A DNA stretch of 64,000 nucleotides from Micromonospora trifolii (GTDB lineage Bacteria > Actinomycetota > Actinomycetes > Mycobacteriales > Micromonosporaceae): contig NZ_JAKKFD010000021.1 of the NCBI RefSeq assembly GCF_022229005.1, positions 62,001-126,000 of the forward strand. The letters are read 5' to 3'. The notes under the pieces were generated by a model that was given only the letters and a program-made list of their open reading frames with translations, was not told the DNA's origin and searched no databases. Numbering within the stretch: the stretch's first letter is position 1; each line of letters opens with the position of its first letter. Of this stretch, positions 25,018-34,674 are shown in pieces. A program made the translations under genes and the position numbers.

Positions 25018-26500
25018 GCGCCGCCCGCTGCGCGCCGCCCGTCGGTGGCTGGCCGGGCGCTCCCTGCGTACCCGACTGGTGTTCGCGCTGCTCGCGCTGC
25101 TGGCGTTGGTCAGCGTCGCCATCGGCGGCCTGACCACTGTGGCGCTGCGGCATTTCCTGATCGACCGGCTCGACGCCCAGTTGGCCCCCGCGACGGCCAT
25201 GCGGGGCGACCGGCCGGGACGGCCGGCGTTTCCCGGCGACGGACCGGGCATCCCGCCCGGGTTGCCCTCCGGCGCGGTGGTCGCCGAGATCACCGATGGC
25301 CGGGTGACCAGCGCCCGGACCCTGACCAGGAGCGTCTCCAGCGCCGATCCGTTCCCCGACGAACAGTCCGTCGCGGTGGGGGAGGTCGCCGTGCTGGCGG
25401 ACCTGCCGGTCGACGCCAGGCCGCGCACCGTCGACCTCGGCGATCGCGGTGACTACCGGGCCGTGGCCCGGCAGTACTGGGACGGCCGGGTACGCGTCGT
25501 CGCGATCCCCCTCTCCGGCGTCCAGGAGACCGTCTGGGCGCTCGTCGCCGCGCAGGCCGGGGTGGCAGCGGTCGGGCTGCTGCTCGCCGGTGTGGCGGGC
25601 GCGCTGATCGTGCGGGCGACCCTGCGACCGCTCAACCGGGTGGCCGCCACCGCGACCCGCGTCACCGAGCTGCCCCTGGACCGGGGGGAGGTGGCGCTCG
25701 CCGTCCGGGTCCCGGCCGCCGACACCGACCCGCGCACCGAGGTCGGTCAGGTCGGTGCGGCGCTGAACCGGATGCTGGGCCACGTCGCCGACGCGCTCAC
25801 CGCCCGGCAGGCCAGCGAGACCCGGGTACGCCAGTTCGTCGCCGACGCCAGCCACGAACTGCGGACGCCTCTCGCGGCGATCCGCGGCTACGCCGAGGTG
25901 GCCCGGCGTGGCCGCGACGAGGTGCCCGCCGACGTGGCGCATGCCCTGCGTCGGGTGGAGTCGGAGAGCACCAGGATGACCAGCCTCGTCGACGACCTGC
26001 TGCTGCTGGCCCGCCTCGACACCGGCCGGCCGCTCGCTGTCGAACCGGTGGACCTGACCGCCCTGGTGGTGGACGCGGTCAGCGACGCGCACGTCGCCGG
26101 TCCCGAACACCGCTGGCAGCTCGAACTGCCCGAGGTGGCGATCCGGGTGCCCGGCGACGCCGCCCGGCTGCACCAGGTGGTGGCGAACCTGCTCACCAAC
26201 GCCCGGGTGCACACCCCGCCCGGCAGCACTGTCACCACCACGCTGGCCGTCGACGCCGCCAGTGCCGTGCTGATCGTCGCCGACGACGGGCCTGGGGTGC
26301 CGGTGGAGCTGCAACCGGAGATGTTCGAGCGGTTCGCCCGGGGCGACAGCTCCCGCTCCCGCGCGCACGGCAGCACCGGCCTCGGTCTCGCGATCGTCGC
26401 GGCGGTGGTGGAGGCCCACCACGGCACGGTCGGGGTGGACAGCCGTCCAGGTCGGACACTGTTCACCGTCCGGTTGCCCAATCCCACAGCTGACGCATAG
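24995..26500 (+). CDS. sensor histidine kinase, HAMP-containing
   Basis: 501 residues. Two membrane segments (about 26-48 and 180-202) bracket a 130-residue extracellular sensor, followed by HAMP, DHp with H287 in ASHELRTPLAAIRGYAEV, and an HATPase domain (N box VVANLLTNARVH, G1 ADDGPGVP, GLGLAIVAAVV). The ATG at 24995 overlaps the regulator gene by 23 nt. Its sensor domain is not recognised. Paired with the upstream OmpR-type regulator, it probably controls the surface-glycan genes downstream. Confidence 0.92.
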   Translation: MSSNPPSRRRPLRAARRWLAGRSLRTRLVFALLALLALVSVAIGGLTTVALRHFLIDRLDAQLAPATAMRGDRPGRPAFPGDGPGIPPGLPSGAVVAEITDGRVTSARTLTRSVSSADPFPDEQSVAVGEVAVLADLPVDARPRTVDLGDRGDYRAVARQYWDGRVRVVAIPLSGVQETVWALVAAQAGVAAVGLLLAGVAGALIVRATLRPLNRVAATATRVTELPLDRGEVALAVRVPAADTDPRTEVGQVGAALNRMLGHVADALTARQASETRVRQFVADASHELRTPLAAIRGYAEVARRGRDEVPADVAHALRRVESESTRMTSLVDDLLLLARLDTGRPLAVEPVDLTALVVDAVSDAHVAGPEHRWQLELPEVAIRVPGDAARLHQVVANLLTNARVHTPPGSTVTTTLAVDAASAVLIVADDGPGVPVELQPEMFERFARGDSSRSRAHGSTGLGLAIVAAVVEAHHGTVGVDSRPGRTLFTVRLPNPTADA

Positions 26501-26544
26501 TTCGCGCACGGGGTCGCGCCAGTCGAGCCCTCAAGGCTGGCCGC

Positions 26545-28740
26545 ATGGACAGAACCGAGACCCTGCTGACGGCACCCGCCGCACCCGAGCCGCCGACGGC
26601 CGCCCGCCCCGACGAGCACTCGCCGCCGACGCGCCGCTCGCCGGCCTGGGCCCGGCCCGCGCTGGTGATCCTGCTGCTCGTCACCGGCCTGCTCTACCTG
26701 TGGGGCCTGGGCGCGTCCGGCTGGGCGAACTCGTTCTACGCGGCGGCCGTGCAGGCCGGCTCGATGAGCTGGAAGGCGTTCCTCTACGGCTCGTCGGACG
26801 CCGCGAACTCCATCACCGTCGACAAGACACCCGCGTCGCTGTGGCTGATGGCAATGTCCGTGCGCGTCTTCGGGCTGAACAGCTGGGCGATGCTCGTGCC
26901 GCAGGCGCTCTGTGGGGTCGCCTCGGTCGGCGTGCTCCACGCGACGGTGAAGCGCTGGTACGGGCCGGCCGCCGGTCTGATCGCCGGGGCGGTCCTCGCC
27001 CTCACCCCGGTGGCGACGCTGATGTTCCGGTTCAACAATCCCGACGCGCTGCTGGTCCTGCTGCTGGTCGCCGGGGCGTACGCGACAGTGCGCGCGCTGG
27101 AGACGGCCAGCACCCGGTGGATCGTGCTGGTCGGTGTGCTGGTCGGCTTCGGCTTCCTCACCAAGATGTTGCAGGCGTTCCTGGTGGTTCCGGTCTTCGC
27201 TGGCGTGTACCTGCTGGCCGCGCCGACCGGGCTGTGGCGGCGGGTCCGGCAGTTGCTGCTGGCCGGGTTGGCGGTGGTGGTCTCCGCCGGCTGGTGGGTG
27301 GCGTTGGTCGAGCTGGTGCCGGCCGGCGCCCGCCCGTACATCGGCGGCTCGCAGGGCAACAGCATCCTGGAGTTGACCCTCGGCTACAACGGCCTCGGCC
27401 GGATCACCGGCGAGGAGGTCGGTAGCGTCGGCGGCGGTGGCGCACGACCGGGCGGCGGCGGTGGCCCGTTCTCCGGGCAGAACGGCGTGCTGCGGATGTT
27501 CGGGGGCGAGATCGGTGGTCAGATCTCCTGGCTGCTGCCGGCCGCGCTGATCCTGCTGGTGGTCGGCCTGCTGCTGGCCGGAAGGGCGGCCCGCACCGAC
27601 CGAACCCGCGCCGGGCTGCTGCTCTGGGGCGGCTGGCTACTGGTCACCGGCCTGATCTTCAGCTTCATGTCCGGGATCTTCCACGCTTACTACACTGTGG
27701 CGCTCGCACCGGCGATCGGCGCGCTGGTCGGCATCGGTGTGACGCTGCTCTGGGGGCAACGCCGACCGCTGCCCGCGTCCGGGTCCGCCGAAGCTGCCGG
27801 GCCTCGTTGGCAGCGATGGCGTCCGCTGGCCGCCACGGCGACGCTCGCGGGCACACTCGCGGTCACCGTGTGGTGGGCGTGGGTGCTGCTCGGCCGCAGC
27901 CCCGACTGGTACCCGTGGCTGCGGCCCACGGTGCTCGTCGCGGGCTTGGTCGGGGCGGTGCTGCTCCTGCTGGTCACCCGACTGCCCCGCCGGCTGGTGC
28001 CAATGGTGCTGGGCCTTGGCGCGGCGGCTGCCCTCGCCGGCCCGGTGGCGTACGCGGTGCAGACCGCCGCGACCCCGCACACCGGGTCGATCCCGAGCGC
28101 CGGCCCGTCCGTGGCCGGCGGGTTCGGCCGGGGCGGTTTCCCCGGCGGGCAACCGCGCGGCGGCACGGAACTGCCGACCGCCGGTCAACTCCCCGGCGGC
28201 GGCCAATTCCCCGGCGGCGGCCAGAACGGCGGCGGCCAACTCCCAGGCGGCGGCCAGAACGGCCGTCAGGGGCCCGGCTTTTCCGCCGGTGGTCGTAACG
28301 GCGCACCCGGCTTCCCGGGCGGTGGTCAGGTTCCTGGCGGCCAGGGACGCCCGGCAGGTGGGGGAATGGGCGGGCTGCTCGACGCCCGTGAGCCCAGCGC
28401 CGCGCTCCGCGAGCTGCTGGAGCACGACAGCGCCGAGTACACCTGGGTGGCGGCGACCATCGGCTCGAACAACGCGTCCGGCTATCAGCTCGCCACCGGC
28501 GAACCGGTGATGCCAATCGGTGGCTTCAACGGCAGCGACCCGTCACCGACCCTCGCGCAGTTCCAGCGGTACGTCCGCGAGGGAAAGATCCACTACTTCG
28601 TCGGTGGCGGTGGCTTCCGGGCCAACGGCGGCAGCTCGGCCTCCCAGGAGATCGCCGCCTGGGTCGCGCAGACGTTCACGGCGCAGACCGTCGACGGGGT
28701 CACCGTCTACGACCTCAGCGCCGGTACGGAGGCGTCGTGA
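26545..28740 (+). CDS. ArnT/PMT-like membrane glycosyltransferase (GT39/GT83 type) with Gly-rich region
   Basis: 731 residues. About 11 or more membrane helices cover residues 35-515. The first loop holds GWANSFYAAAVQAGSMSWKA with catalytic-loop acidic residues typical of ArnT-like mannosyltransferases, and FRFNNPDALLVLLLVAGAY is the family's DxD-like block. Residues about 525-610 are a low-complexity GGGQ/PGG-rich segment, and a soluble C-terminal domain (TWVAATIGSNNASGYQL to IPYDLS-like end) follows. It should transfer a sugar from a polyprenyl phosphate at the outer face. The GT2 gene overlapping its 3' end is the likely donor synthase. Confidence 0.88.
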   Translation: MDRTETLLTAPAAPEPPTAARPDEHSPPTRRSPAWARPALVILLLVTGLLYLWGLGASGWANSFYAAAVQAGSMSWKAFLYGSSDAANSITVDKTPASLWLMAMSVRVFGLNSWAMLVPQALCGVASVGVLHATVKRWYGPAAGLIAGAVLALTPVATLMFRFNNPDALLVLLLVAGAYATVRALETASTRWIVLVGVLVGFGFLTKMLQAFLVVPVFAGVYLLAAPTGLWRRVRQLLLAGLAVVVSAGWWVALVELVPAGARPYIGGSQGNSILELTLGYNGLGRITGEEVGSVGGGGARPGGGGGPFSGQNGVLRMFGGEIGGQISWLLPAALILLVVGLLLAGRAARTDRTRAGLLLWGGWLLVTGLIFSFMSGIFHAYYTVALAPAIGALVGIGVTLLWGQRRPLPASGSAEAAGPRWQRWRPLAATATLAGTLAVTVWWAWVLLGRSPDWYPWLRPTVLVAGLVGAVLLLLVTRLPRRLVPMVLGLGAAAALAGPVAYAVQTAATPHTGSIPSAGPSVAGGFGRGGFPGGQPRGGTELPTAGQLPGGGQFPGGGQNGGGQLPGGGQNGRQGPGFSAGGRNGAPGFPGGGQVPGGQGRPAGGGMGGLLDAREPSAALRELLEHDSAEYTWVAATIGSNNASGYQLATGEPVMPIGGFNGSDPSPTLAQFQRYVREGKIHYFVGGGGFRANGGSSASQEIAAWVAQTFTAQTVDGVTVYDLSAGTEAS

Positions 28741-29969
28741 CCGCGCTGGGCGGACCACGGGCCACCGTCCGGGCCCGACCCACGGCCGCCGTGCTGGACG
28801 TGGTGATCCCGGTCTACAACGAGGAGGTCGACCTCGGGTCGTGCGTACGGCGACTGCACGCCCATCTGAGCGCGAACTTCCCGTACCCGTTCCAGATCAC
28901 CATCGCCGACAACGCCAGCGTCGACGACACCCTGAAGGTGGCCGACGGCCTCGCCGGCGAGCTGCCCGGCGTCGAGGTGCTGCACCTGGACGCCAAGGGG
29001 CGGGGGAGGGCACTCTCCGCCGCCTGGTCGGCGTCGTCCGCGCCGGTGCTGGCGTACATGGACGTGGACCTCTCCACCGACCTGGCGGCGCTGTTGCCAC
29101 TGGTCGCGCCGCTCATCTCCGGTCACTCCGACCTGGCGATCGGCACCCGGCTGGCGCGTACCTCCCGGGTGGTGCGCGGCGCCAAGCGGGAGGTGATCTC
29201 GCGGGCCTACAACCTCCTGCTGCGCGGGGCGCTGGCGGCGCGGTTCTCCGACGCGCAGTGCGGGTTCAAGGCGATCCGCGCCGACGTGGCCGCGGAGCTG
29301 CTGCCGTTGGTACGCGACACCGGCTGGTTCTTCGACACCGAGCTGCTGGTGCTGGCCCAGCGGGCCGGGCTGCGCATCCACGAGGTGCCGGTGGACTGGG
29401 TCGACGACCCGGACAGCCGCGTCGACATCGTCGCCACCGTGCTGGCCGACCTGCGTGGCGTGGGCCGGCTGGGCCGGGCGCTGCTGACCGGCGCGCTGCC
29501 CCTGACCGACCTGCGCGCACAACTCGGCCGGGCGCCGCTCACCGCGCCGCGTGCCCAGCCCGGTCAGGTGCCGGTCGGGTTGCCCCGGCAGCTGGTCCGG
29601 TTCGCGGCGGTCGGGGTGGCGAGCACGCTCGCGTACCTGCTGCTGTTCGTGGCGACCCGGGGCATCCTCGGCGCGCAGCCGGCGAACCTGCTGGCGCTGC
29701 TGGTGACAGCGGTGGCGAACACGGCAGCGAACCGGCGGCTGACGTTCGGCATCAGCGGACGCCGGCACGCCGCCCGGCACCACGCGCAGGGGTTGCTGGC
29801 CTTCGCCCTCGGTCTGGCGTTGACAAGTGGCGCGTTGGCAGTGCTGCACGTCGTCTCCGCCGTACCGGCCCGGCCGGTGGAGCTGGCAGTGCTGGTGGCC
29901 GCGAACCTGGCCGCCACAGTGCTGCGGTTCGTGCTGCTGCGCCTGGGCATGCACCACCGGCGCAGCTGA
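28737..29969 (+). CDS. GT2 polyprenyl-phosphate glycosyltransferase fused to GtrA-like membrane domain
   Basis: 410 residues. The N-terminal GT2 domain (about 20-250) has DVVIPVYNEEVDLGSCVRRL, a YMDVDLSTDL donor/metal site and QCGFKAIRADVA, as in dolichyl-phosphate mannose/glucose synthases. The C-terminal 125 residues hold four membrane helices of the GtrA type (LVRFAAVGVASTLAYLLLF; NRRLTFGISGRR). It would make a polyprenyl-phosphate sugar and help flip it for the ArnT-like enzyme. A GTGA 4-nt overlap with the preceding gene indicates translational coupling. Confidence 0.92.
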   Translation: MTALGGPRATVRARPTAAVLDVVIPVYNEEVDLGSCVRRLHAHLSANFPYPFQITIADNASVDDTLKVADGLAGELPGVEVLHLDAKGRGRALSAAWSASSAPVLAYMDVDLSTDLAALLPLVAPLISGHSDLAIGTRLARTSRVVRGAKREVISRAYNLLLRGALAARFSDAQCGFKAIRADVAAELLPLVRDTGWFFDTELLVLAQRAGLRIHEVPVDWVDDPDSRVDIVATVLADLRGVGRLGRALLTGALPLTDLRAQLGRAPLTAPRAQPGQVPVGLPRQLVRFAAVGVASTLAYLLLFVATRGILGAQPANLLALLVTAVANTAANRRLTFGISGRRHAARHHAQGLLAFALGLALTSGALAVLHVVSAVPARPVELAVLVAANLAATVLRFVLLRLGMHHRRS

Positions 29970-29981
29970 GCGACCGACCGG

Positions 29982-30839
29982 TCAGCCGACCAGCATCTCG
30001 GTGAGGACCTCGACGACGCGGCGGGTGTGCCGCCCGTCGGGGTCCTCGTCGGTGTTCAGGTCGGTCACGCTCATCCCGAGCAGCCGGTCGGCGCGGGCCA
30101 ACGGCGTGACCAGCGCGATCAGGTCGGCCCAGCGCGGCCCGTCCGGCTCGGGGTAGGTCACCGCGGGCAGGTCGCGCGGGTCCACCACGTCCAGGTCGAG
30201 GTGCAGCCACGCCGGTCCGTCGCCGTCGGCGGCCAGGCCCGCGCCGACCGTCGCCGCGCCACGCCGCAGCAGCTCGGCGGCGTTGACCTGGTGGATCGCC
30301 GGGTCGATCCGGGCCTCCTCGACCCGACTGCTCTCGTCGGTGGCCGGGCGGTGCCCGAGCAGGTGGACGCGGTTCGGCTCGATCAGCGCGCCGCCGGGGC
30401 CGACGGCGGCGGCGGGGCCGTTGCCGGTGACCACCGAGAGGTCCATGTCGGCGGCCTCACCGGTCGGCGAGGTCGTGCCGTCGAGGAAGTCCGGGTGGGC
30501 GTCGACGAACCACAGGTCGGTCGCCGGGGGCAGGGCCCGGCAGATGCCGGGCAGGATCGCGCAGTCGCCGCCGAGCACCAGTGGTCGGTGGCCGTCCGCG
30601 ATCAGCGCGCCGATCCGCGCGGCGATGGCGCCGCCGGCCCGGACCAGGCCCGCCGCGCCGATCACCCCGCTGGCCGGGTCGCGGTTCGGGTCGCGCAACC
30701 GCGCCTCGTCGATCCGCCCGTCGTCGTCGGCGCCCAGGGCCTCGCGCAGGCCGGCCCGGCGCAGCGCGGCCGGGGCCCGCTCCTCGCCGCGCCCTGCCCC
30801 GGAGGAGTCCAGCGGCGCGTCCACGATCATCCAGCGCAC
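29982..30839 (-). CDS. arginase/agmatinase-family hydrolase
   Basis: About 285 residues from a GTG at 30839 (or ATG at 30830), with no clear ribosome site, so possibly leaderless. Ureohydrolase metal motifs are present: DAHPDFLD (D113, H115, D117) and DLDVVDP (D215, D217, D220). The first motif is GGDCAIL, where C93 replaces the usual metal-ligand His of GGDHS. Such Cys variants occur in actinobacterial members, and the substrate (guanidino or imidoyl compound) is unknown. It ends 12 nt from the convergent glycosyltransferase stop. Confidence 0.85.
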   Translation of the reverse strand: MRWMIVDAPLDSSGAGRGEERAPAALRRAGLREALGADDDGRIDEARLRDPNRDPASGVIGAAGLVRAGGAIAARIGALIADGHRPLVLGGDCAILPGICRALPPATDLWFVDAHPDFLDGTTSPTGEAADMDLSVVTGNGPAAAVGPGGALIEPNRVHLLGHRPATDESSRVEEARIDPAIHQVNAAELLRRGAATVGAGLAADGDGPAWLHLDLDVVDPRDLPAVTYPEPDGPRWADLIALVTPLARADRLLGMSVTDLNTDEDPDGRHTRRVVEVLTEMLVG

Positions 30840-31029
30840 GTCCGCAGCGTACCGGCGCGGCCGGCCGTCCCGGCCGCATTCTGTGGTGAGGCTGGGAGTA
30901 CGCCGATGTGCCCGCGACGGCGAGGACGACCGGCGTACGGTGAGGGACAAGTCCGGCTTTCTGGGTCAAAAGCCTCATCGGTGTACGCCTGGGACGCCGG
31001 TGTCGAGGCGGCGAGGCAAGGAGCGATCG

Positions 31030-31179
31030 GTGGAACATCTGGCCTACCTGGACGCGGGGTCCGGCAGCCTGATCGTGCAGGCGGTCGTCGGCGGGGTGGC
31101 GGGCGCCGCGGTCGCCGCGAAACTCTACTGGCGACGGCTGGTCGACCGGTTCCGCCGGCAACCCACCGACCAGCGCTGA
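31030..31179 (+). CDS. 49-residue single-TM membrane protein
   Basis: From a GTG preceded by AAGGAGCG (a strong ribosome site), the product reads MEHLAYLDAGSGSLIVQAVV and continues with a glycine/alanine-rich membrane helix, then a basic tail RRLVDRFRRQPTDQR. Tiny proteins of this LDxGSGSLI type are widespread beside membrane sulfatase/phosphotransferase-like genes in actinobacteria. It leads an operon with the methyltransferase (18 nt downstream) and the sulfatase-like gene. Confidence 0.75.
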   Translation: MEHLAYLDAGSGSLIVQAVVGGVAGAAVAAKLYWRRLVDRFRRQPTDQR

Positions 31180-31196
31180 ACGGGCCAGCCCCGACG

Positions 31197-32627
31197 ATGG
31201 CGATCTCACCCACCGAGGTACGGCCCGAGCCGGCCTCCTTCCGCGACCCCGCCAACCGGGTCTTCCACGTCGGCGACGAGGTGCTGCGCGGGTTGGACCC
31301 CCAGGCCGCCGAGCACTGGCGGGCGCTGACTGGCAGCACGTTCTTCCCGGCGCTCGTCGCCGCGCGCAAGGTCTGTGCCACCGAGGACGCCCCGCCCACC
31401 CTGGTGCCCGCCGCGACCGGAACACCGTGGGCCGCCGTGCTGCGCCACGAGCGCATCCCGTTCGTCTCCCACCCGTACGAGTGGTCGTTCAGCATGCTGC
31501 GCGACGCCGCCCTGCTGCACCTGGAGATCCTGACCGCCGCGCTCGGCGAGGGATTCACCACCAAGGACGGCTCGGCGTACAACCTCCAGTGGCGCGGCGC
31601 CCAACCGGTCTTCATCGACATCGGCTCCTTCGAGCCGGTCCGCGACGGCGAACCGTGGGCCGGCTACCGGCAGTTCTGCCAGACAGTGCTCTACCCGCTG
31701 ATGCTCACCGCCCACCTGGGCGTCGACTTCCAACCGTGGCTGCGCGCCCGGGTCGACGGCATCGAGGCCGACGAGCTGCGGCCACTGTTCAACGGGGCCC
31801 GCCGGCTGCGCCCCGGCGTGCTGACCCACCTGCACCTGCACGGGGCCATGCAGCAGCGCAACGCCGCCGCCAGCACCACCGAGGTCCGCGACCAACTGCG
31901 GGCCGCCGGCTTCTCCCGGGACCTGCTGCTCGCCACCGTCCGCGGCATCGAGAAGCTGGTCCGCAAGCTGGACCGCCGCCCGCCCGAGAGCCACTGGTCG
32001 GACTACCAACGCACCTGCGGCTACTCGGCCCGCGACCGGGTGGCGAAGGAACAGTTCGTGGCCACAGCTGTGGCCGCCGGCACCCGCCCCCGCCTGGTGC
32101 TCGACCTCGGCGCCAACGACGGCCGCTACTCCCGGCTGGCGGCCGGGCACGCCGACTACGTGGTCGCCGTCGAGCAGGACCCGACAGTCGTCGACGAGCT
32201 GTACCGACAGCTGCGCTCCGAGGGGCAGCGCCGCATCCTGCCGCTGGTGCTGGACCTGGCCGACCCGTCGCCCGGTGGAGGCTGGCGGGGCGTCGAGCGG
32301 GCCGGCTTCGCCGAGCGGGCGTCCGCCGACGTGGTGCTCGCCCTGGCCGTCGTGCACCACCTGGCGATCGGGCGCAACGTGCCGCTGCCGGAGGTCATCG
32401 ACTGGCTGGCCGGGCTGACCGCGCCGGGCGGCGCTGTGGTGGTGGAGTTCGTCCACCCGGACGACCCGATGGCGACCCGGCTGCTGGCCAACAAGCCCGC
32501 CGGTCTCTTCCCGGAATATCGACGCGACACCTTCGAGACGTTGCTCGCCGCCCGAGGACGGATCACCGACCGGCTGGAACTGCCCTCGGGCACCCGCACG
32601 CTCTACCGGACGGTGATGGGTGGCTGA
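31197..32627 (+). CDS. class I SAM-dependent methyltransferase
   Basis: 476 residues. The first 240 form an uncharacterised domain (FPALVAARKVCATEDAPPTL; YNLQWRGAQPVFIDIGSFEP). The C-terminal half is a Rossmann methyltransferase with motif I LVLDLGANDGRYSRLAAG (about residues 301-317), YVVAVEQDPTVVDELY (acidic end of beta2) and DVVLALAVVHHLAIG. It overlaps the sulfatase-like gene by 8 nt. The substrate is unknown; the position next to a membrane AP-superfamily enzyme suggests modification of a surface polymer, which is inference. Confidence 0.85.
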   Translation: MAISPTEVRPEPASFRDPANRVFHVGDEVLRGLDPQAAEHWRALTGSTFFPALVAARKVCATEDAPPTLVPAATGTPWAAVLRHERIPFVSHPYEWSFSMLRDAALLHLEILTAALGEGFTTKDGSAYNLQWRGAQPVFIDIGSFEPVRDGEPWAGYRQFCQTVLYPLMLTAHLGVDFQPWLRARVDGIEADELRPLFNGARRLRPGVLTHLHLHGAMQQRNAAASTTEVRDQLRAAGFSRDLLLATVRGIEKLVRKLDRRPPESHWSDYQRTCGYSARDRVAKEQFVATAVAAGTRPRLVLDLGANDGRYSRLAAGHADYVVAVEQDPTVVDELYRQLRSEGQRRILPLVLDLADPSPGGGWRGVERAGFAERASADVVLALAVVHHLAIGRNVPLPEVIDWLAGLTAPGGAVVVEFVHPDDPMATRLLANKPAGLFPEYRRDTFETLLAARGRITDRLELPSGTRTLYRTVMGG

Positions 32628-34674
32628 ACCGGCCTCCGTCGACCCGTCGGCCGCTCACCACCGGCCGCCCCCGACCCCCGGACGGTGGGACCGGGGTTGG
32701 CGAGGTGAGCTGGGCCGGCTGCTGGAGATCGTCGCGCTGGTCGGCCTCGTGGTCACCCAGCCGCTGCTGGACGTGCTCGGTCGCAGCCCCGACTTCTTCC
32801 TCTTCCATCGCGCCGACCCGGCCCAGATCCTGCTGCTGCTCGCTCTGGTGACGGTGCTCCCCACGGCCGCGGTGGCGCTGCTCGGCGCGCTCAGTCGACT
32901 GGCCGGCCGGACCGCCCGCGCCCTCACCCACACCGCGCTGGTCGGGCTGCTGGTCGCCGCCCTCGCCGTGCAGGTGGGCCGACACGTCACGCCGCTTCGG
33001 GGCGTACCCCTGCTGCTGGTGGCCCTGGTGGCCGGAGCCGCCGGCGCGGCCGCGCACCGGCGGTGGCGGGCGCCGGGCCGGGCGCTGCGACTGGCCGCCG
33101 CCGGCCCGGTGGCCTTCGTGGCGCTCTTCCTGCTCGCCTCACCGACCTCGGCGGTGGTCCTGCCGCGCGGCGACGGCGGCGCGGCCGGCACCGCGCAGGG
33201 CTCGGCCGTGCACCCGCCGGTGGTCATGCTGATCCTCGACGAGCTGCCGCTGGTCAGCCTGCTCGGCCCGGACGGGAAGATCGACGCCGGGCGGTACCCG
33301 CACTTCGCCGAGCTGGCCGGCGGCTCCACCTGGTACCGCAACTCCACCGGCGTCAGCGGGTGGACGCCCAACGCGCTGCCGGCGATGCTCACCGGCCGCT
33401 ACCCGGCCAAGCCGGTCGCCCCGCACTACTCGCAGTACCCGGACAACATCTTCACCGCCTTCGGCGGTCTGTACGACATCCGCGCCGAGGAGAGCATCAC
33501 CCGGCTCTGCCCACCCAGCCGCTGCGAGCAGCCGGTCACCCCGGAGCAGGGGCTCGGCGTGCTGGTCCGGGAGACCGGCAAGCTGCTCGGCCGGGTCGCC
33601 GGGCCGACGGAGAGCGCTGTCGACCCGGAAGACTCCTACCGCGAGCAGACCCGCGCCGAGGCCGGCCTGGACGCCGCCGAACCGGTGCCGGCCGACCCGA
33701 AGTTCCGCTGGGACAGCCTGGACGACAACCAACCGGCCCGGTTCACCAGCTTCCTGGCCGGGCTGAAGCCGACCACCCGGCCAACCCTGCACTTCCTGCA
33801 CCTGCTGATGCCGCACTCACCGTGGGCGTACCTGCCGTCCGGGGCGCGCTACGACGCCCCCGAGGACCTGCCCAACGACGGCGCAGGGTGGGTCGACCTG
33901 GCCCGGCAGCGGCACCTCGCCCAGCTCGGCTACACCGACCGGCTGATCGGCGAGACGCTGCGGACGCTGCGCGCCAACGGCCTCTACGACCAGGCCCTCG
34001 TCGTGGTGACCGCCGACCACGGGGTCAGCTTCCGCCCCGGCGCCCAGGGCCGGGGCATGGACGCCATCAAGGCCGCCGCCGGCGAGGTGGCCTGGGTGCC
34101 GACGTTCGTCAAGGAACCCCGGCAGCAGACCGGCCGGGTGGACGACCGCAACTGGGAACACGTCGATCTGCTGCCCACCGTGGCCGACGAGGCCGGCGTC
34201 CGGCTGCCCTGGCCTGTCGACGGGCGCTCCGCCCGGCAGGCCCCCCGCACCGACGGTACGAAGCACTTCTACGACCGCCCCGGCGAACCGGTCACCTTCG
34301 GAGGTGGCGTGCCCGCCCCGCCACCCCTGCCGGCACCCCACCCCCTGGTCGGCACCGAGGTCCGCGCCGGCCCCGCCGCCGGCAGCGCCCGGGTCGCCGA
34401 CCTGGCCGCGTTCACCGCCACGGACCCGGACACCGGCACCCTTCCGGCGCTGGTCTGGGGAGACGTCCCGGACCGGATCCCGGACGGCACACTGCTCGCC
34501 GTCGCCGTCAACGGCCGCATCGGAGCCGTCGTCCCGGTGGTGCCGGCCGACCCCGGCGGACGCCGGTTCGCCGCGCTGCTCGCCGACGACAAGCTGTTCC
34601 ACGCCGGCACCAACCAGCTCGACGTCTTCCAGGTCGCGACGGACGGTACGCTGCGACGCCTCACCCTCTCCTGA
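32620..34674 (+). CDS. membrane-bound sulfatase-like alkaline-phosphatase-superfamily enzyme
   Basis: 684 residues from a GTG. Four membrane helices (about 37-55, 68-92, 105-120, 128-145) and another near 165-185 precede an extracellular catalytic domain. Metal ligands are seen in LDELP (D207, E208) and TADHG (D466, H467). The nucleophile block is WTPNALPAMLTGRYP (W248-T249-P250), without the C/S-x-P-x-R needed for formylglycine. T249 is thus the likely nucleophile, as in LtaS and phosphoethanolamine transferases. It may be a phosphotransferase or hydrolase acting on surface polymers rather than a true sulfatase. Confidence 0.85.
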   Translation: MAEPASVDPSAAHHRPPPTPGRWDRGWRGELGRLLEIVALVGLVVTQPLLDVLGRSPDFFLFHRADPAQILLLLALVTVLPTAAVALLGALSRLAGRTARALTHTALVGLLVAALAVQVGRHVTPLRGVPLLLVALVAGAAGAAAHRRWRAPGRALRLAAAGPVAFVALFLLASPTSAVVLPRGDGGAAGTAQGSAVHPPVVMLILDELPLVSLLGPDGKIDAGRYPHFAELAGGSTWYRNSTGVSGWTPNALPAMLTGRYPAKPVAPHYSQYPDNIFTAFGGLYDIRAEESITRLCPPSRCEQPVTPEQGLGVLVRETGKLLGRVAGPTESAVDPEDSYREQTRAEAGLDAAEPVPADPKFRWDSLDDNQPARFTSFLAGLKPTTRPTLHFLHLLMPHSPWAYLPSGARYDAPEDLPNDGAGWVDLARQRHLAQLGYTDRLIGETLRTLRANGLYDQALVVVTADHGVSFRPGAQGRGMDAIKAAAGEVAWVPTFVKEPRQQTGRVDDRNWEHVDLLPTVADEAGVRLPWPVDGRSARQAPRTDGTKHFYDRPGEPVTFGGGVPAPPPLPAPHPLVGTEVRAGPAAGSARVADLAAFTATDPDTGTLPALVWGDVPDRIPDGTLLAVAVNGRIGAVVPVVPADPGGRRFAALLADDKLFHAGTNQLDVFQVATDGTLRRLTLS

